DNA of 32,338 nucleotides from Trichomonas tenax (lineage: Eukaryota > Parabasalia > Trichomonadida > Trichomonadidae), in the NCBI GenBank assembly GCA_023091735.1, contig JALKBU010000576.1, positions 1 through 32,338 on the forward strand. The letters are read 5' to 3'. Made by a program: the position numbers and the translations under genes. The notes under the pieces were generated by a model, which made no database searches, had not been told where the DNA came from, and saw only the letters and a list, made by a program, of their open reading frames with translations. Each line of letters begins with the position of its first letter. Position 1 is the stretch's first letter. Below are positions 17,834 to 26,815 of this stretch, in pieces.

Positions 17834-19144
17834 CTATTCTTCTGGAATTGTATTATACAAATCAGCGATTGCTGGAAGTTCCTTCAGTCTGTTTGACTGC
17901 GCCAACCAAACATCAGTGATTCCTCTAAAGTGGCGATAGATCGGTCCATCGGCTTGAGAAAGTCTTCTCTGATTTGCGAGGATGTCGTCGAGGAATATGG
18001 AGACATCACGGACTCCTAAATTGTAAGAATGTTCATCAAGATTGAAATTCCAAAATCTCATCATTGCGATCTGTGTTGGGACTTGTAGGTCAATCATGAA
18101 GTATATGTCAACATCGATCTTTCTTTCCGCAATCCAGATTTCGTTCACAGCGCAGTTATATTTCTTATCTTTGAAAACATTCATTGGACTTGAGAAATTT
18201 GTTGCTCCTTCAATCTTTAAGTACTTGATGTCGGGCTTAGTGATAACATTGCCTTTGCAGTCGAATATATCAATGCAATTCAATCCAATATGATCGGAAT
18301 TTTTTTCGAAAGGTCTGTGAATAACTATCGTAATATTTGATGTCTTCTTGATTGGCAGAGTACCATAAACATCCTTATAAAGGTCTTCGAAGTAAGTTGT
18401 AAAATTAAATAATTTCATAACGGATTCTGTTGCTTGTACTTCCTTTTTCTGAGTTGGCTGTACCAAAGGAAGTACAACACCGAACTTTGGAGGGACTTCC
18501 TCAGCTCCAACAAATTCACCATCAACGAAAACAGCAAATTTCTTCATGTTTCGTTCTGGCTTCTCTTCGGTATTCCAAATACGTATATATTGAGGCGGTC
18601 TTATTGCTGAAACAGTGAAATGCACAACAATTGGTTCTTGATTTGGATACCAAGAATGAATCCATCTCTCGTTATCGTTATTTTTCACTAACGTACCATT
18701 GGCCATCAACGCGAACGAGTTTTTGTCCTCTTTTGGAATATCTGGCGACACTTTTGTTACTTTTAACGGTGTTTTTGATTCGCTTAAGAAATCTATTTCA
18801 GAAACCGTAATTTCTTTTGGATCTCCATGATTACTCATGATGTGGATCGTGTAGTGAAAGTCAAACTCGAAATTTGGCAGCATTGAAGGTTTATAAGAAA
18901 GCGAATTTTTTCTCCTCTGCAGTTTTGACGTTTCTGACAATACCATTGCCGCATTCACTGATGAGAACCTTCTGCCCCTACGCAGAATCGCAAGGTTAGG
19001 GACGGCCGGCTGTCCGACCAAATCTCCAACGATTGTAGTCTCCTGGCGCGGGTCTGCGGACCGGTGTTGGTCTCTGATCGAGGACTGCCGCAGAGCAGAC
19101 GGACGAATGCGCGGCAAAAGGACTTGATTCGTTTTAGTTGACAT
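17834..19144 (-). CDS. KATNIP-like protein (DUF4457 domain)
   Basis: A complete 436-residue frame. The first 95 residues are basic and low in order (RRGRRFSSVN, QRRKNSLSY), like a microtubule-binding tail. Two jelly-roll-like halves follow: about 95-225 with IRIWNTEEKPERNMKKFAVFVDGEFVG, and about 270-405 with HIGLNCIDIFDCKGNVI, then MMRFWNFNLDEHSYNLGVRDVSIFLDD. The repeated pattern (I/M-R-x-W-N, then a D/V-x-x-F-x-D strand, and GL-x-x-I-x-I-F-D-x-x-G) is typical of DUF4457, the repeat unit of katanin-interacting protein KATNIP/KIAA0556. KATNIP binds katanin and microtubules in cilia and flagella, and trichomonads are flagellated. This protein is much shorter than the animal one (about 1,600 residues), so the precise role is open. 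Confidence 0.8.
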   Translation of the reverse strand: MSTKTNQVLLPRIRPSALRQSSIRDQHRSADPRQETTIVGDLVGQPAVPNLAILRRGRRFSSVNAAMVLSETSKLQRRKNSLSYKPSMLPNFEFDFHYTIHIMSNHGDPKEITVSEIDFLSESKTPLKVTKVSPDIPKEDKNSFALMANGTLVKNNDNERWIHSWYPNQEPIVVHFTVSAIRPPQYIRIWNTEEKPERNMKKFAVFVDGEFVGAEEVPPKFGVVLPLVQPTQKKEVQATESVMKLFNFTTYFEDLYKDVYGTLPIKKTSNITIVIHRPFEKNSDHIGLNCIDIFDCKGNVITKPDIKYLKIEGATNFSSPMNVFKDKKYNCAVNEIWIAERKIDVDIYFMIDLQVPTQIAMMRFWNFNLDEHSYNLGVRDVSIFLDDILANQRRLSQADGPIYRHFRGITDVWLAQSNRLKELPAIADLYNTIPEE

Positions 19145-19236
19145 CTATAAAATATTTTACAAAAATTTTGTTGTATTTGATATTTGTGGGTGCATCGAAA
19201 TGTGCTCGTTATGTTTTCATCGATTTTCTCAAACCG

Positions 19237-20500
19237 TTATTTTCTTTGAAAAATTTTGTTTATGAATAACATCGTCATAACTTTTATTATAATTCTTGAT
19301 TTAATTTCGTCATCTTCATTATATATCTCTATTCCAAATTTGAAAATTATTATTTTGTCTCGATTTTGAGCATTGCATGTTGCATCGTCTTTGTGACATT
19401 GGCATTGAATTGAATGGTTTTCGAAATCATCAATTGCAATGTCTGCATGACATTCGATCGTAGAATATAATTTAAGTTTGTTTGTGATTGTGTTACTTTC
19501 AATATTATCAGCTACAACATTAGTATTGATCGCTAATGCAGGATTGTCCATGTTGCAGTTTTTGACTGTGATTGTTCCTGAACTTTCAACAACAAATATT
19601 TTACCTTGTCCATATTTTCCATATGGACCAATGATTGTGCAGTTTTCGACTGTAAGAAGATCTAAATTATCATAATATTGTAAATGAAACAATGAATATT
19701 GATTGCCATCGAATTGATTATCAACAATATTACACATGTAATCGTGAAATATACCACTATAATGATATAATAAACTACATTTTTGTAATCTAGGTACTCT
19801 ACTGGCGTGCTCCTCACAATATTGAGGGGGACCCCTTGAAAAAATTGAGAGGAGTACCTAGATTAAAAAAATGATATAATACATGTGTCCTTTGTTGGTG
19901 ATTGTGACAAAATGATGAGAAATTGCAAACGAATTCTTGATATGGACCACCAGTTTCGAATCCAGAACCATAATAAACATTATTGTTGCTACTGTTCGAT
20001 GAATGAAAACCTGTGTTTCCATAATATAAAGAAAATATAGAATAAATTAATGTTCCGTTACAAAATGAAACAGAGCCTTCAATAACAATGTTCGGAAGAG
20101 AAACATTTGATTTCAGATAACAATATGAATGTGCACCATCAGCGGATTTAGTAACACATCCAATTGTACAGAAACGGCGTTGGATAATAGAACTTTTACA
20201 AAAGAAATAAATTCCAGCACCATTGCTATACATTGAACTTCGAACGCAGTTTTTGAAAAAACAGTTTGAATGAAGGAATTTGATTCCATCTTGTTCAAAT
20301 TTATTGCAATGTTATCAATTCCAATGAATTGACATTCGTATGCATATGCTTCGTTGTTAGTTAATGAGACAGCGCAGTTTTTGCAGGTTGTCGATGTCCC
20401 AGCGAAGTTTGTGCCATAGTATTTAAGCCATACATCGAGTGGAGCATTGTCAGAGTGGAATAATTCGATCGAATTTCGATAGAAATAATTCTCTTCATTA
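19237..20500 (-). pseudogene. beta-helix-like repeat protein cassette, copy B (broken)
   Basis: Closely related to copies A and C from the same 5' border (near 20497) down to the DNIESNT segment. A 1-base deletion in the T-run near 20298-20303 shifts the frame, and a 97-bp insertion with its 12-bp duplication (109 bp net, not a multiple of three) near 19773-19881 breaks it again. The last 75 residues (KLYSTIECHADIAIDD... FINKIFQRK) differ completely from A and C, so this copy has another 3' end. It starts 92 bp upstream of the KATNIP-like gene on the same strand, but there is no sign that the two are linked. Confidence 0.7.
19773..19869. mobile_element. 97-bp inverted-repeat insertion with 12-bp target duplication
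   Basis: Copy B carries extra DNA where copies A and C have none. AATGATATAATA occurs once in A and C but flanks the insert here (19761-19772 and 19870-19881). The insert ends are inverted repeats: 19780-19799 against 19852-19871 match at 19 of 20 positions, including 13 perfect bases AATCTAGGTACTC / GAGTACCTAGATT. The interior has further short hairpins (CTCA-N6-TGAG, GGGG-A-CCCC). The right end is A-rich, so a retroposed structured RNA is an alternative to a MITE. Confidence 0.82.
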
Positions 20501-20641
20501 CATTTTTATATTTGAAATGTGACAGAACGATAAATATGACATGTAAAGACATAAATTTTCAATTTTTTACCATTTTACAAGTCAAAATATATTTTTGTCA
20601 ATTTACAAGTCAAATGTGAACACATTTTTGGCGGCTGAATT

Positions 20642-21610
20642 ATGGAGGAACAAACAGAAGAAAGCAGTCCAATTCTTGCCAAACTTCCACCCGAAATCGT
20701 TCAAACTCTCAAAAGGAAGGCGAGCAGGGACCCAAATTCTCGATTTCCAAAAAAGCTTCATATTTTGCTTTCTTATCTCGAAACGAATCCAGCTCTACAG
20801 GAGGAAATAGGACTCTCTTGGATAAATGATACAGAATTCCGAATGAAAAAGAAGACTGTTGCGGAAGTTATGGGAATCAAATTAAATACAATGAATGTAA
20901 ACCTTCGAGATTCTGAATTTGTGCAACTTCAGCACGATAAAAACGGTTGGACTAAATGGAAACGCGAAGGTTTCACGAGACACACTGCTTTATCTTCATT
21001 CTCGAATCATGTTCATGTTATCGACAGACAGGCAATGCTATTACCAATGAAAATCTCTACAGAATCGAAATCACTTTTAAAACTCGGTCATATATCTGCC
21101 GAAGATGAAAATCGTTTTCGTGCGATTGTTTCTAATACTTGGACACTTTTGGCACATTCAGAGTCTGAAGTGTCATCAACTATCTTCATAAAGAACGCAG
21201 CAAGCATATTTAAGACACCAGAACAGCCATTAGAAAATGCTGTTGATGTTCTTAAAGCAATCATTGCTCCTACAGAAAAAATGATAACAGAAGATGATTT
21301 GTTTAAGTTCCTCGCTATGTTTGGGCCTAGAAATACTGTGATGGTTAAAATTTCTTCGATATTGAATTGCAACAAAGGAAATCAAGGTTGGCTATGCTTT
21401 AATCCTTCACAGATACCTCCTAATTGTAGTTTTTATGGTATTTTCGATTCAGAAATGCCAAATTGTTTAATAATGAAATATTCAAATGGTATGATAAGAA
21501 AAGTATATAACAATCCATTAATAGATGCGTGTGGTCCATATTTAGTTGATGATTCTGACAAAATCTACGTTCAATGGGAATCTTATTTCCAATTTCTTAT
21601 AACATTCTGA
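20642..21610 (+). CDS. initiator-binding transcription factor (IBP39/IBD family)
   Basis: A complete 322-residue frame. Residues about 14-120 match the IBD DNA-binding domain of trichomonad initiator-binding proteins: LPPEIVQTL, DPNSRFPKKLHILLSYL, GLSWINDTEFRMKKK, VMGIKLNTMNVNLRD and GWTKWKREGFTRH, with the aromatic and basic residues expected of its winged-helix recognition surface. The C-terminal part (about 160-320) has the QGWLCFNPSQIP and MPNCLIMKYSNGM segments of the IBP39 C-terminal domain, which in IBP39 contacts the RNA polymerase II CTD. The family binds Inr (TCAYW), the same element seen before several genes here. Trichomonads have many paralogs, so this one may recognise a variant site. 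Its own start lacks a canonical Inr within 30 bases. Confidence 0.92.
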   Translation: MEEQTEESSPILAKLPPEIVQTLKRKASRDPNSRFPKKLHILLSYLETNPALQEEIGLSWINDTEFRMKKKTVAEVMGIKLNTMNVNLRDSEFVQLQHDKNGWTKWKREGFTRHTALSSFSNHVHVIDRQAMLLPMKISTESKSLLKLGHISAEDENRFRAIVSNTWTLLAHSESEVSSTIFIKNAASIFKTPEQPLENAVDVLKAIIAPTEKMITEDDLFKFLAMFGPRNTVMVKISSILNCNKGNQGWLCFNPSQIPPNCSFYGIFDSEMPNCLIMKYSNGMIRKVYNNPLIDACGPYLVDDSDKIYVQWESYFQFLITF

Positions 21611-23083
21611 TATTATTAATAAAGTGTTTATGTAACTATAGCTGTTTCTATATCAACTCCAATTTTCTTTGTTTTAATGATTGTCAAAGCGAGTTAAACA
21701 CTTTCCTGAAGCATTGGAAAAAATGCAATTATAACAATACAAAGACATTGCTGATATACATGAATAATAATAAAATGCAGTATATAGATATATATTTTAA
21801 TGCATTGATTAGGAACTAAGAAATAATGATTATTGGTCTTGATATCCAACAGTTTTATTCTCCATGAAACAGAAAACAATAAATCAAGGAAGAAAAAATC
21901 GATTATATTGTGAGACACAATCATTATCCCAATATTAAAATGATATAAATACATAGTACTAATGTAACTATTATTATATTGAAGAGTGGCTTTAGAAAAT
22001 AATTGATAAAAATAGAGATATTTCATGATATTTTATATATTGATACGAAAATTGTCAAAATCGTATTTTATATGCAAAAACCATAATACAGATAGCCAAG
22101 ATGGTGTAGTATGCAAATCAATACAATTAAAAGTTGGCGAAACATCTTGGAGAAAAATATAATCGACTTCAGAGAAAAAGTTTTGTAATCGAGTTCTTTC
22201 TCATCCAATGGGTCCAAAGTGAAGAGTTACAAATGTCGGATAACAGAGTTTTTCCAATTTTATCAAATGAATCAATTTTTCTCCAAAAAATCAAAGATAA
22301 TTTAGAATAAACGATCAAAATAATGAATCCAGAAGAATATAAAGAGTCCCAATGCATAAAAACTGAATAAATCGATGTCATTACTAAAATTATTAAACCA
22401 AAAGGAGAATAAATGATACCGCCAATCATTTGAAAGTCCAAAGAGACGAATTTTGGTTAAATTTTATCATTGTTGGTCGGCGTGAAAACATTCGTTTGTA
22501 AAATATGTAGTTCATCGTTTTAAACATTATAAAACCCTTTAATGCAATTAGAAGATAAATATAGCATTGCTAAAAGCATAAATTAACGAATAAAAAACAA
22601 ACGATATGAAACGATGCATTCAATGCTCACAAAAAGTCATTTAGAAAACCCGGCGGTTGTAGCCATCGATTTGATAACATTTAGAAATTTATTGTTAAGC
22701 TTTTTAATTATATTTATTATATCCATTTACACAGTTATTTCACGGTATTGCTTTCAAACGAATCATTTTTAATTTTGAAAATATTTTGATATTTTTTGTT
22801 ACTTCTCATCTTTATATTAATGATGCAATTTTTGTAAAATTTGAGATTTAAAGTGATGATGCAGGAAAAGAGAGTGGGTGTAATTATTTCGAGTATTGTT
22901 CATCGATTTTTGTTATTTTGTGCATATCGTTTCTTTTTAATTACTTTAGTTCACTTTCATCGGTTTTTTGAAGAGCAAATATGCTTAAAATGCCTAACAA
23001 AGGCCAAATATGAAAGAAATTCCGTGTTTGGTCAATTCTTGTTCAAAATTTTTTGAGAAAAAGTTTTTTTTGTTTTATTTTTC
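21611..23083. other. intergenic region, one doubtful membrane ORF
   Basis: About 1.5 kb between the IBP39-like gene and alanine aminotransferase. Almost all is A/T-rich with no gene. Frames at 21694-22026 (minus) and 22841-23056 (plus) are hydrophobic but lack motifs or a proper start and are not accepted. The only frame with some gene-like character is listed separately. Confidence 0.5.
22169..22429 (-). CDS. small two-helix membrane protein, doubtful
   Basis: Using ATG at 22429 gives 86 residues (MIGGIIYSPF...) with two possible transmembrane segments (about 7-25 and 33-50) followed by a charged tail (WRKIDSFDKIGKTL). The region is A/T-rich, which produces hydrophobic frames by chance, and no family is recognised. 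There is no TCAYW close upstream. Confidence 0.25.
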   Translation of the reverse strand: MIGGIIYSPFGLIILVMTSIYSVFMHWDSLYSSGFIILIVYSKLSLIFWRKIDSFDKIGKTLLSDICNSSLWTHWMRKNSITKLFL

Positions 23084-24568
23084 ATGAGTGTTAAAACCCA
23101 ATCCCGATCTTCTTCGTTCATGAGCTCGAAGGGAATCGCCTCTCCTCTTGAATTCTCCACTCTCCCGCAGGCTGTCATCAAAGCAGAGTACGCAGTTCGT
23201 GGTGAAGTTCCGATGCGTGCAGACGCTTTAAAGAAGAAACTTCTTGCTGGCGAGAAGCTTCCTTTCAACAGCATCATCGCATGCAACATAGGTAATCCTT
23301 ACGCCGTCGGTAAAAAACTGATCAAATTCCCAAGACAAGTTCTCGCTTGTGTTGAGGACCCAGATTTGCTCAACGTCGAAGCAATTCCAGCTGAGGCACG
23401 CGAACGCGCAAGCCAAATACTCAAAGAGTTCCCAGCAGGCATGGGTTCTTACACACACTCACAAGGACTCGAATTCGTGAGGAACCACATAGCTGAGTAC
23501 ATTAAGACGCGTGATGGCGGTGTACCATGTGACGCTGATAAGATTTTCATGACAACAGGTGCCTCATCTGTTGTATCTACCGTTTTGAAGATGCTTATTT
23601 CCGATCCATCTGTTGGAATCTTGACTCCGTTCCCAACATATCCTTTATACACAGCCGAAATCACACTTAATAACGGAAGAATTGTTCCATATTATCTTAA
23701 AGAGTCTCAGCAGTGGGCATTGGACATTGAGGAGCTTGAGGATGCATTCACCAACGCCCAGAAGGACGGAACGAACATCAAGGCTATCGTCATCATTAAT
23801 CCAGGAAATCCAACAGGATCTGTAATGACAGCACAGCAAATGAGACAGGTCGTTGACTTCTGCGAGCAGAACAACATCTTGATTATCACTGATGAAGTCT
23901 ACCAGTACAACATTTACAACCAAGAGCGTCCATTTATCTCTTTCAAGAAGATTGTCGCTGAAATGAAGTCCAATGTTCAACTTATCTCAATGAACTCCAT
24001 TTCCAAGGGCTTCATGGGTGAGTGCGGACACCGTGCAGGCTACATGGAGCTTTTCCACATCCCAGATGATGTCAAGACGCAGTTCTACAAGATCGCATCA
24101 ATCGGCCTCTGCCCGAACACTGTCGGCCAAATCATAATGGACATCATGTGCTGTCCTCCTTCTTCCGCTGATTGCAAGAAGCAGTGGGAGGAAGAGAAGA
24201 ACAAAGAACTTCAGAACCTTAAGGAGAAGAGCCAGCGCCTTTACAAGTGCATCAACAGCCTTCCAGGCCTCAAATGCCAACCAGCAGATGGCGCAATGTA
24301 CCTCTTCCCATCGATTCAGCTTCCAATAAAGGCACTCGAAGAGGCCAAGAACCTCCGCATCAAGGGAAAGACACCAGCTCCAGACATGTTCTGGTGCTTG
24401 CAGCTCCTTGAGCAGACAGGAATCGTCGTCGTCCCAGGATCTGGCTTCGGACAAGTTCCAGGAACGAACCACTTCAGAACGACATTCCTCCCAGAGGCAG
24501 ACAAGATGGATGCTGTCATTGAACGTCTCACAAAGTTCCAGAACGAGTTCATGGACAAATATGGATAA
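23084..24568 (+). CDS. alanine aminotransferase
   Basis: A complete 494-residue frame, the usual length for cytosolic ALT. The enzyme (fold-type I, PLP) interconverts alanine plus 2-oxoglutarate with pyruvate plus glutamate; alanine is a known end product of trichomonad energy metabolism. Visible are the N-terminal KAEYAVRGEVP segment, IACNIGNPYAVG (substrate loop), FMTTGASSVVS (PLP phosphate region), INPGNPTGSV, TDEVYQYNIY with the PLP-ring Asp/Tyr, and SISKGFMGECGHRAGYMEL, in which Lys308 forms the Schiff base. The C-terminal small domain has GIVVVPGSGFGQ and FRTTFLP with the substrate-binding Arg. The start ATG lies in TTTTTCATGAG. Third codon positions are richer in C and G than in neighbours, as in highly expressed genes. 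Confidence 0.96.
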   Translation: MSVKTQSRSSSFMSSKGIASPLEFSTLPQAVIKAEYAVRGEVPMRADALKKKLLAGEKLPFNSIIACNIGNPYAVGKKLIKFPRQVLACVEDPDLLNVEAIPAEARERASQILKEFPAGMGSYTHSQGLEFVRNHIAEYIKTRDGGVPCDADKIFMTTGASSVVSTVLKMLISDPSVGILTPFPTYPLYTAEITLNNGRIVPYYLKESQQWALDIEELEDAFTNAQKDGTNIKAIVIINPGNPTGSVMTAQQMRQVVDFCEQNNILIITDEVYQYNIYNQERPFISFKKIVAEMKSNVQLISMNSISKGFMGECGHRAGYMELFHIPDDVKTQFYKIASIGLCPNTVGQIIMDIMCCPPSSADCKKQWEEEKNKELQNLKEKSQRLYKCINSLPGLKCQPADGAMYLFPSIQLPIKALEEAKNLRIKGKTPAPDMFWCLQLLEQTGIVVVPGSGFGQVPGTNHFRTTFLPEADKMDAVIERLTKFQNEFMDKYG

Positions 24569-24733
24569 TCATTTTCTTTTTCATTCATTATATATAAATT
24601 GTTATTTCTATATACTGTATTATTTATTATTTCTACTTTTGAAGGACAGCACTAACTACCGCAATCCATATAGAAAAAATTTAATTTGGTTGGATTTTTC
24701 ATGTTACATGTATTGTCATTTTTGTTACATAAA

Positions 24734-25804
24734 TCAATATAATATGCGGCCCAACAAAAGTAGATGATAAATGACTCTTAATCGGAATGAATTTTGATGT
24801 GAACATGTTTCGACTTTTGGTTCACGTTGAAGTAATTCAAGTTCGTTAGCTAATTGACATAAAAGATAATTATAAAGCTCAATAGATTGTGTTTTCGTGT
24901 TGCTTTCAATATTATCTGTTACAACATTAGTATTGATCGCTAATGCAGGATTGTCCATGTTGCAGTTTTTGACGGTGATTGTTCCTGAACTATAAACAGA
25001 AAATATTTTACCTTGTCCATATTTTCCATATGGACCAATAATTGTGCAGTTTTCGACTGTAAGATGACCTAAATCATTATCATAATGTAAATGAATCAAT
25101 GAATATTGATTGCCATCGAATGGATTATCAACAATATTACACATGTAATCGTGAAATGTACCACTATAATGATATAATACATGTGTCAGTTGTTGGTGAT
25201 TGTGACAAAATGATGAGAAATTGCAAACGAATTCTTGATATGGATAACCATTTTCGAATCCAGAACCATAATAAACATCATTGTTGCTACTGTTCGATGA
25301 ATGAAAACCTGTGTTTCCATAATATAAAGAAAATATAGAATAAATTCCTGCTCCGTTACAAAATGAAACAGAGCCTTCAATAACAATGTTAGGAAGAGAA
25401 ACATTTGATTTCAGATTACAATATGAATGTGCACCATAACCGTTATTAGTAACACATCCAATTGTACAGAAACGGCGTTGGATAATTGAACTAGTACAAT
25501 AGAAATAAATTCCAGCACCATCCCTATACATTGAACTTCGAACGCAGTTTTTGAAAAAACAGTTTGAATGAAGGAATTTGATTCCATCTTGTTCAAATTT
25601 TATTGCATCGTTATCAATTCCAATGAATTGACATTCGTATGCATATGCTTCGTTGTTAGTTAATGAAACGGTGCAGTTTTTGCAGGTTGTCGGAGTCCCA
25701 GTGAAGTTTGTGCCATAGTATTCAAGCCATACATCGAGTGGAGCATTGTCAGAGTGGAATAATTCGATTGAATTTCGATGGAAATATTTTTCTTCACCAC
25801 ATTT
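24734..25804 (-). CDS. beta-helix-like repeat protein cassette, copy C
   Basis: The minus strand is open for 356 codons without an intact 5' start; the first ATG is at 25531. The sequence is colinear with copy A (one 6-bp indel, in frame) and has the same Cys/Asn-rich repeats (GIYFYCTSSIIQRRFCTIGC, VENCTIIGPYGKYGQG). Homology with A ends at ATCTACTTTT (24756), just before a stop made by unrelated flanking DNA. At the other end it stops at 25806, where A and B share 35 more bases that C lacks. The frame is intact, so either the copy is young or the protein is selected. A signal peptide is not visible. Confidence 0.6.
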   Translation of the reverse strand, partial: KCGEEKYFHRNSIELFHSDNAPLDVWLEYYGTNFTGTPTTCKNCTVSLTNNEAYAYECQFIGIDNDAIKFEQDGIKFLHSNCFFKNCVRSSMYRDGAGIYFYCTSSIIQRRFCTIGCVTNNGYGAHSYCNLKSNVSLPNIVIEGSVSFCNGAGIYSIFSLYYGNTGFHSSNSSNNDVYYGSGFENGYPYQEFVCNFSSFCHNHQQLTHVLYHYSGTFHDYMCNIVDNPFDGNQYSLIHLHYDNDLGHLTVENCTIIGPYGKYGQGKIFSVYSSGTITVKNCNMDNPALAINTNVVTDNIESNTKTQSIELYNYLLCQLANELELLQREPKVETCSHQNSFRLRVIYHLLLLGRILY

Positions 25805-26815
25805 TTATGAGACCTGTCACCTTTCCGCAACTTGACACAATTGTAAACTATTTAATCTCACTTTTTGTTTGATTGGATAAAATTTTGGTTGATTTAACAT
25901 CATATTATTCTTTAAGTCCTTTTGTATCTTTGATTTCATCAAAGAAAATCATAATTTTCATTCTGGTTACCGAGATACAAATCGCATCTTTGTTCCAGTT
26001 TGAAAACATGGTGTTATCTATTGTTGACGTATGCTCCATATTCTATATGTATCAATGCCACAATCCAAGCGCGTCATTGTCGGTAAGACCGAAATCTCGA
26101 AAAATTTATCTTTTTCTACAATGCGTATTGAGAAGATCTGATTCACTACAATGATACACATCAGCATCCCGATGCAAAGTCACTATTCAGAATACTCAAA
26201 TTGTCACAATGATGCCCGTTTATAATATATATGAAATACAACAATTCAATTTTAAGAAACAACTAACTCACAAATACATTAACTGCGTTACGCTGTATGA
26301 TTTGTGTATAGTAAGTGCACATAAATATACTTTTCGATATTTTGCATTATTAAATTAATCGAGCTCGTCTTTAATATCATTGGATTTACATTATTTGTTT
26401 CTTCTAATGAATATTACCTTATTATATAATGAATTACAGCCCAAAATGCCATAATTCACTCAAAAAATCAAATGCACATATATTCGGCTCAAACTCCTCA
26501 GAATTCGTTGGCCTTGTATCTTTTACCAATCACACTTTAGTAATTGAAGAAATCATAAAAATTTAAAAATCTTAATTTTCAATATCTTACTTGTTAGAAG
26601 GATATAGTTAGCATTCGCTACAACATAATGTATATACTTTATTATGCCGACTATTTACTCTAAACACGAATTTAAATTATATCTCCAAATTCATTTACAG
26701 CAGAACATTTATATTAAATATAAAAATATAGTTGCTTCTGAGTAGCTTATCTTATTATGTAAATATGCAAAGCATATCTATGAAACATATTTTGCATATA
26801 TAAAATAACTTTTAT
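25805..26815. other. intergenic region, no supported gene
   Basis: About 1 kb of A/T-rich DNA between copy C and the MULE. One plus frame (25873-26154) lacks ATG at its start and has no motif. No inverted repeat matching the left MULE flank was found by eye. Confidence 0.5.

Noticed and set aside
21694..22026. 110-codon hydrophobic minus frame
   Set aside because: Ile/Phe/Tyr-rich translation of A/T DNA, no motif and no promoter signal.
23228..24588. Several long minus-strand frames opposite alanine aminotransferase
   Set aside because: They are antisense shadows of a GC3-rich, strongly conserved coding gene.
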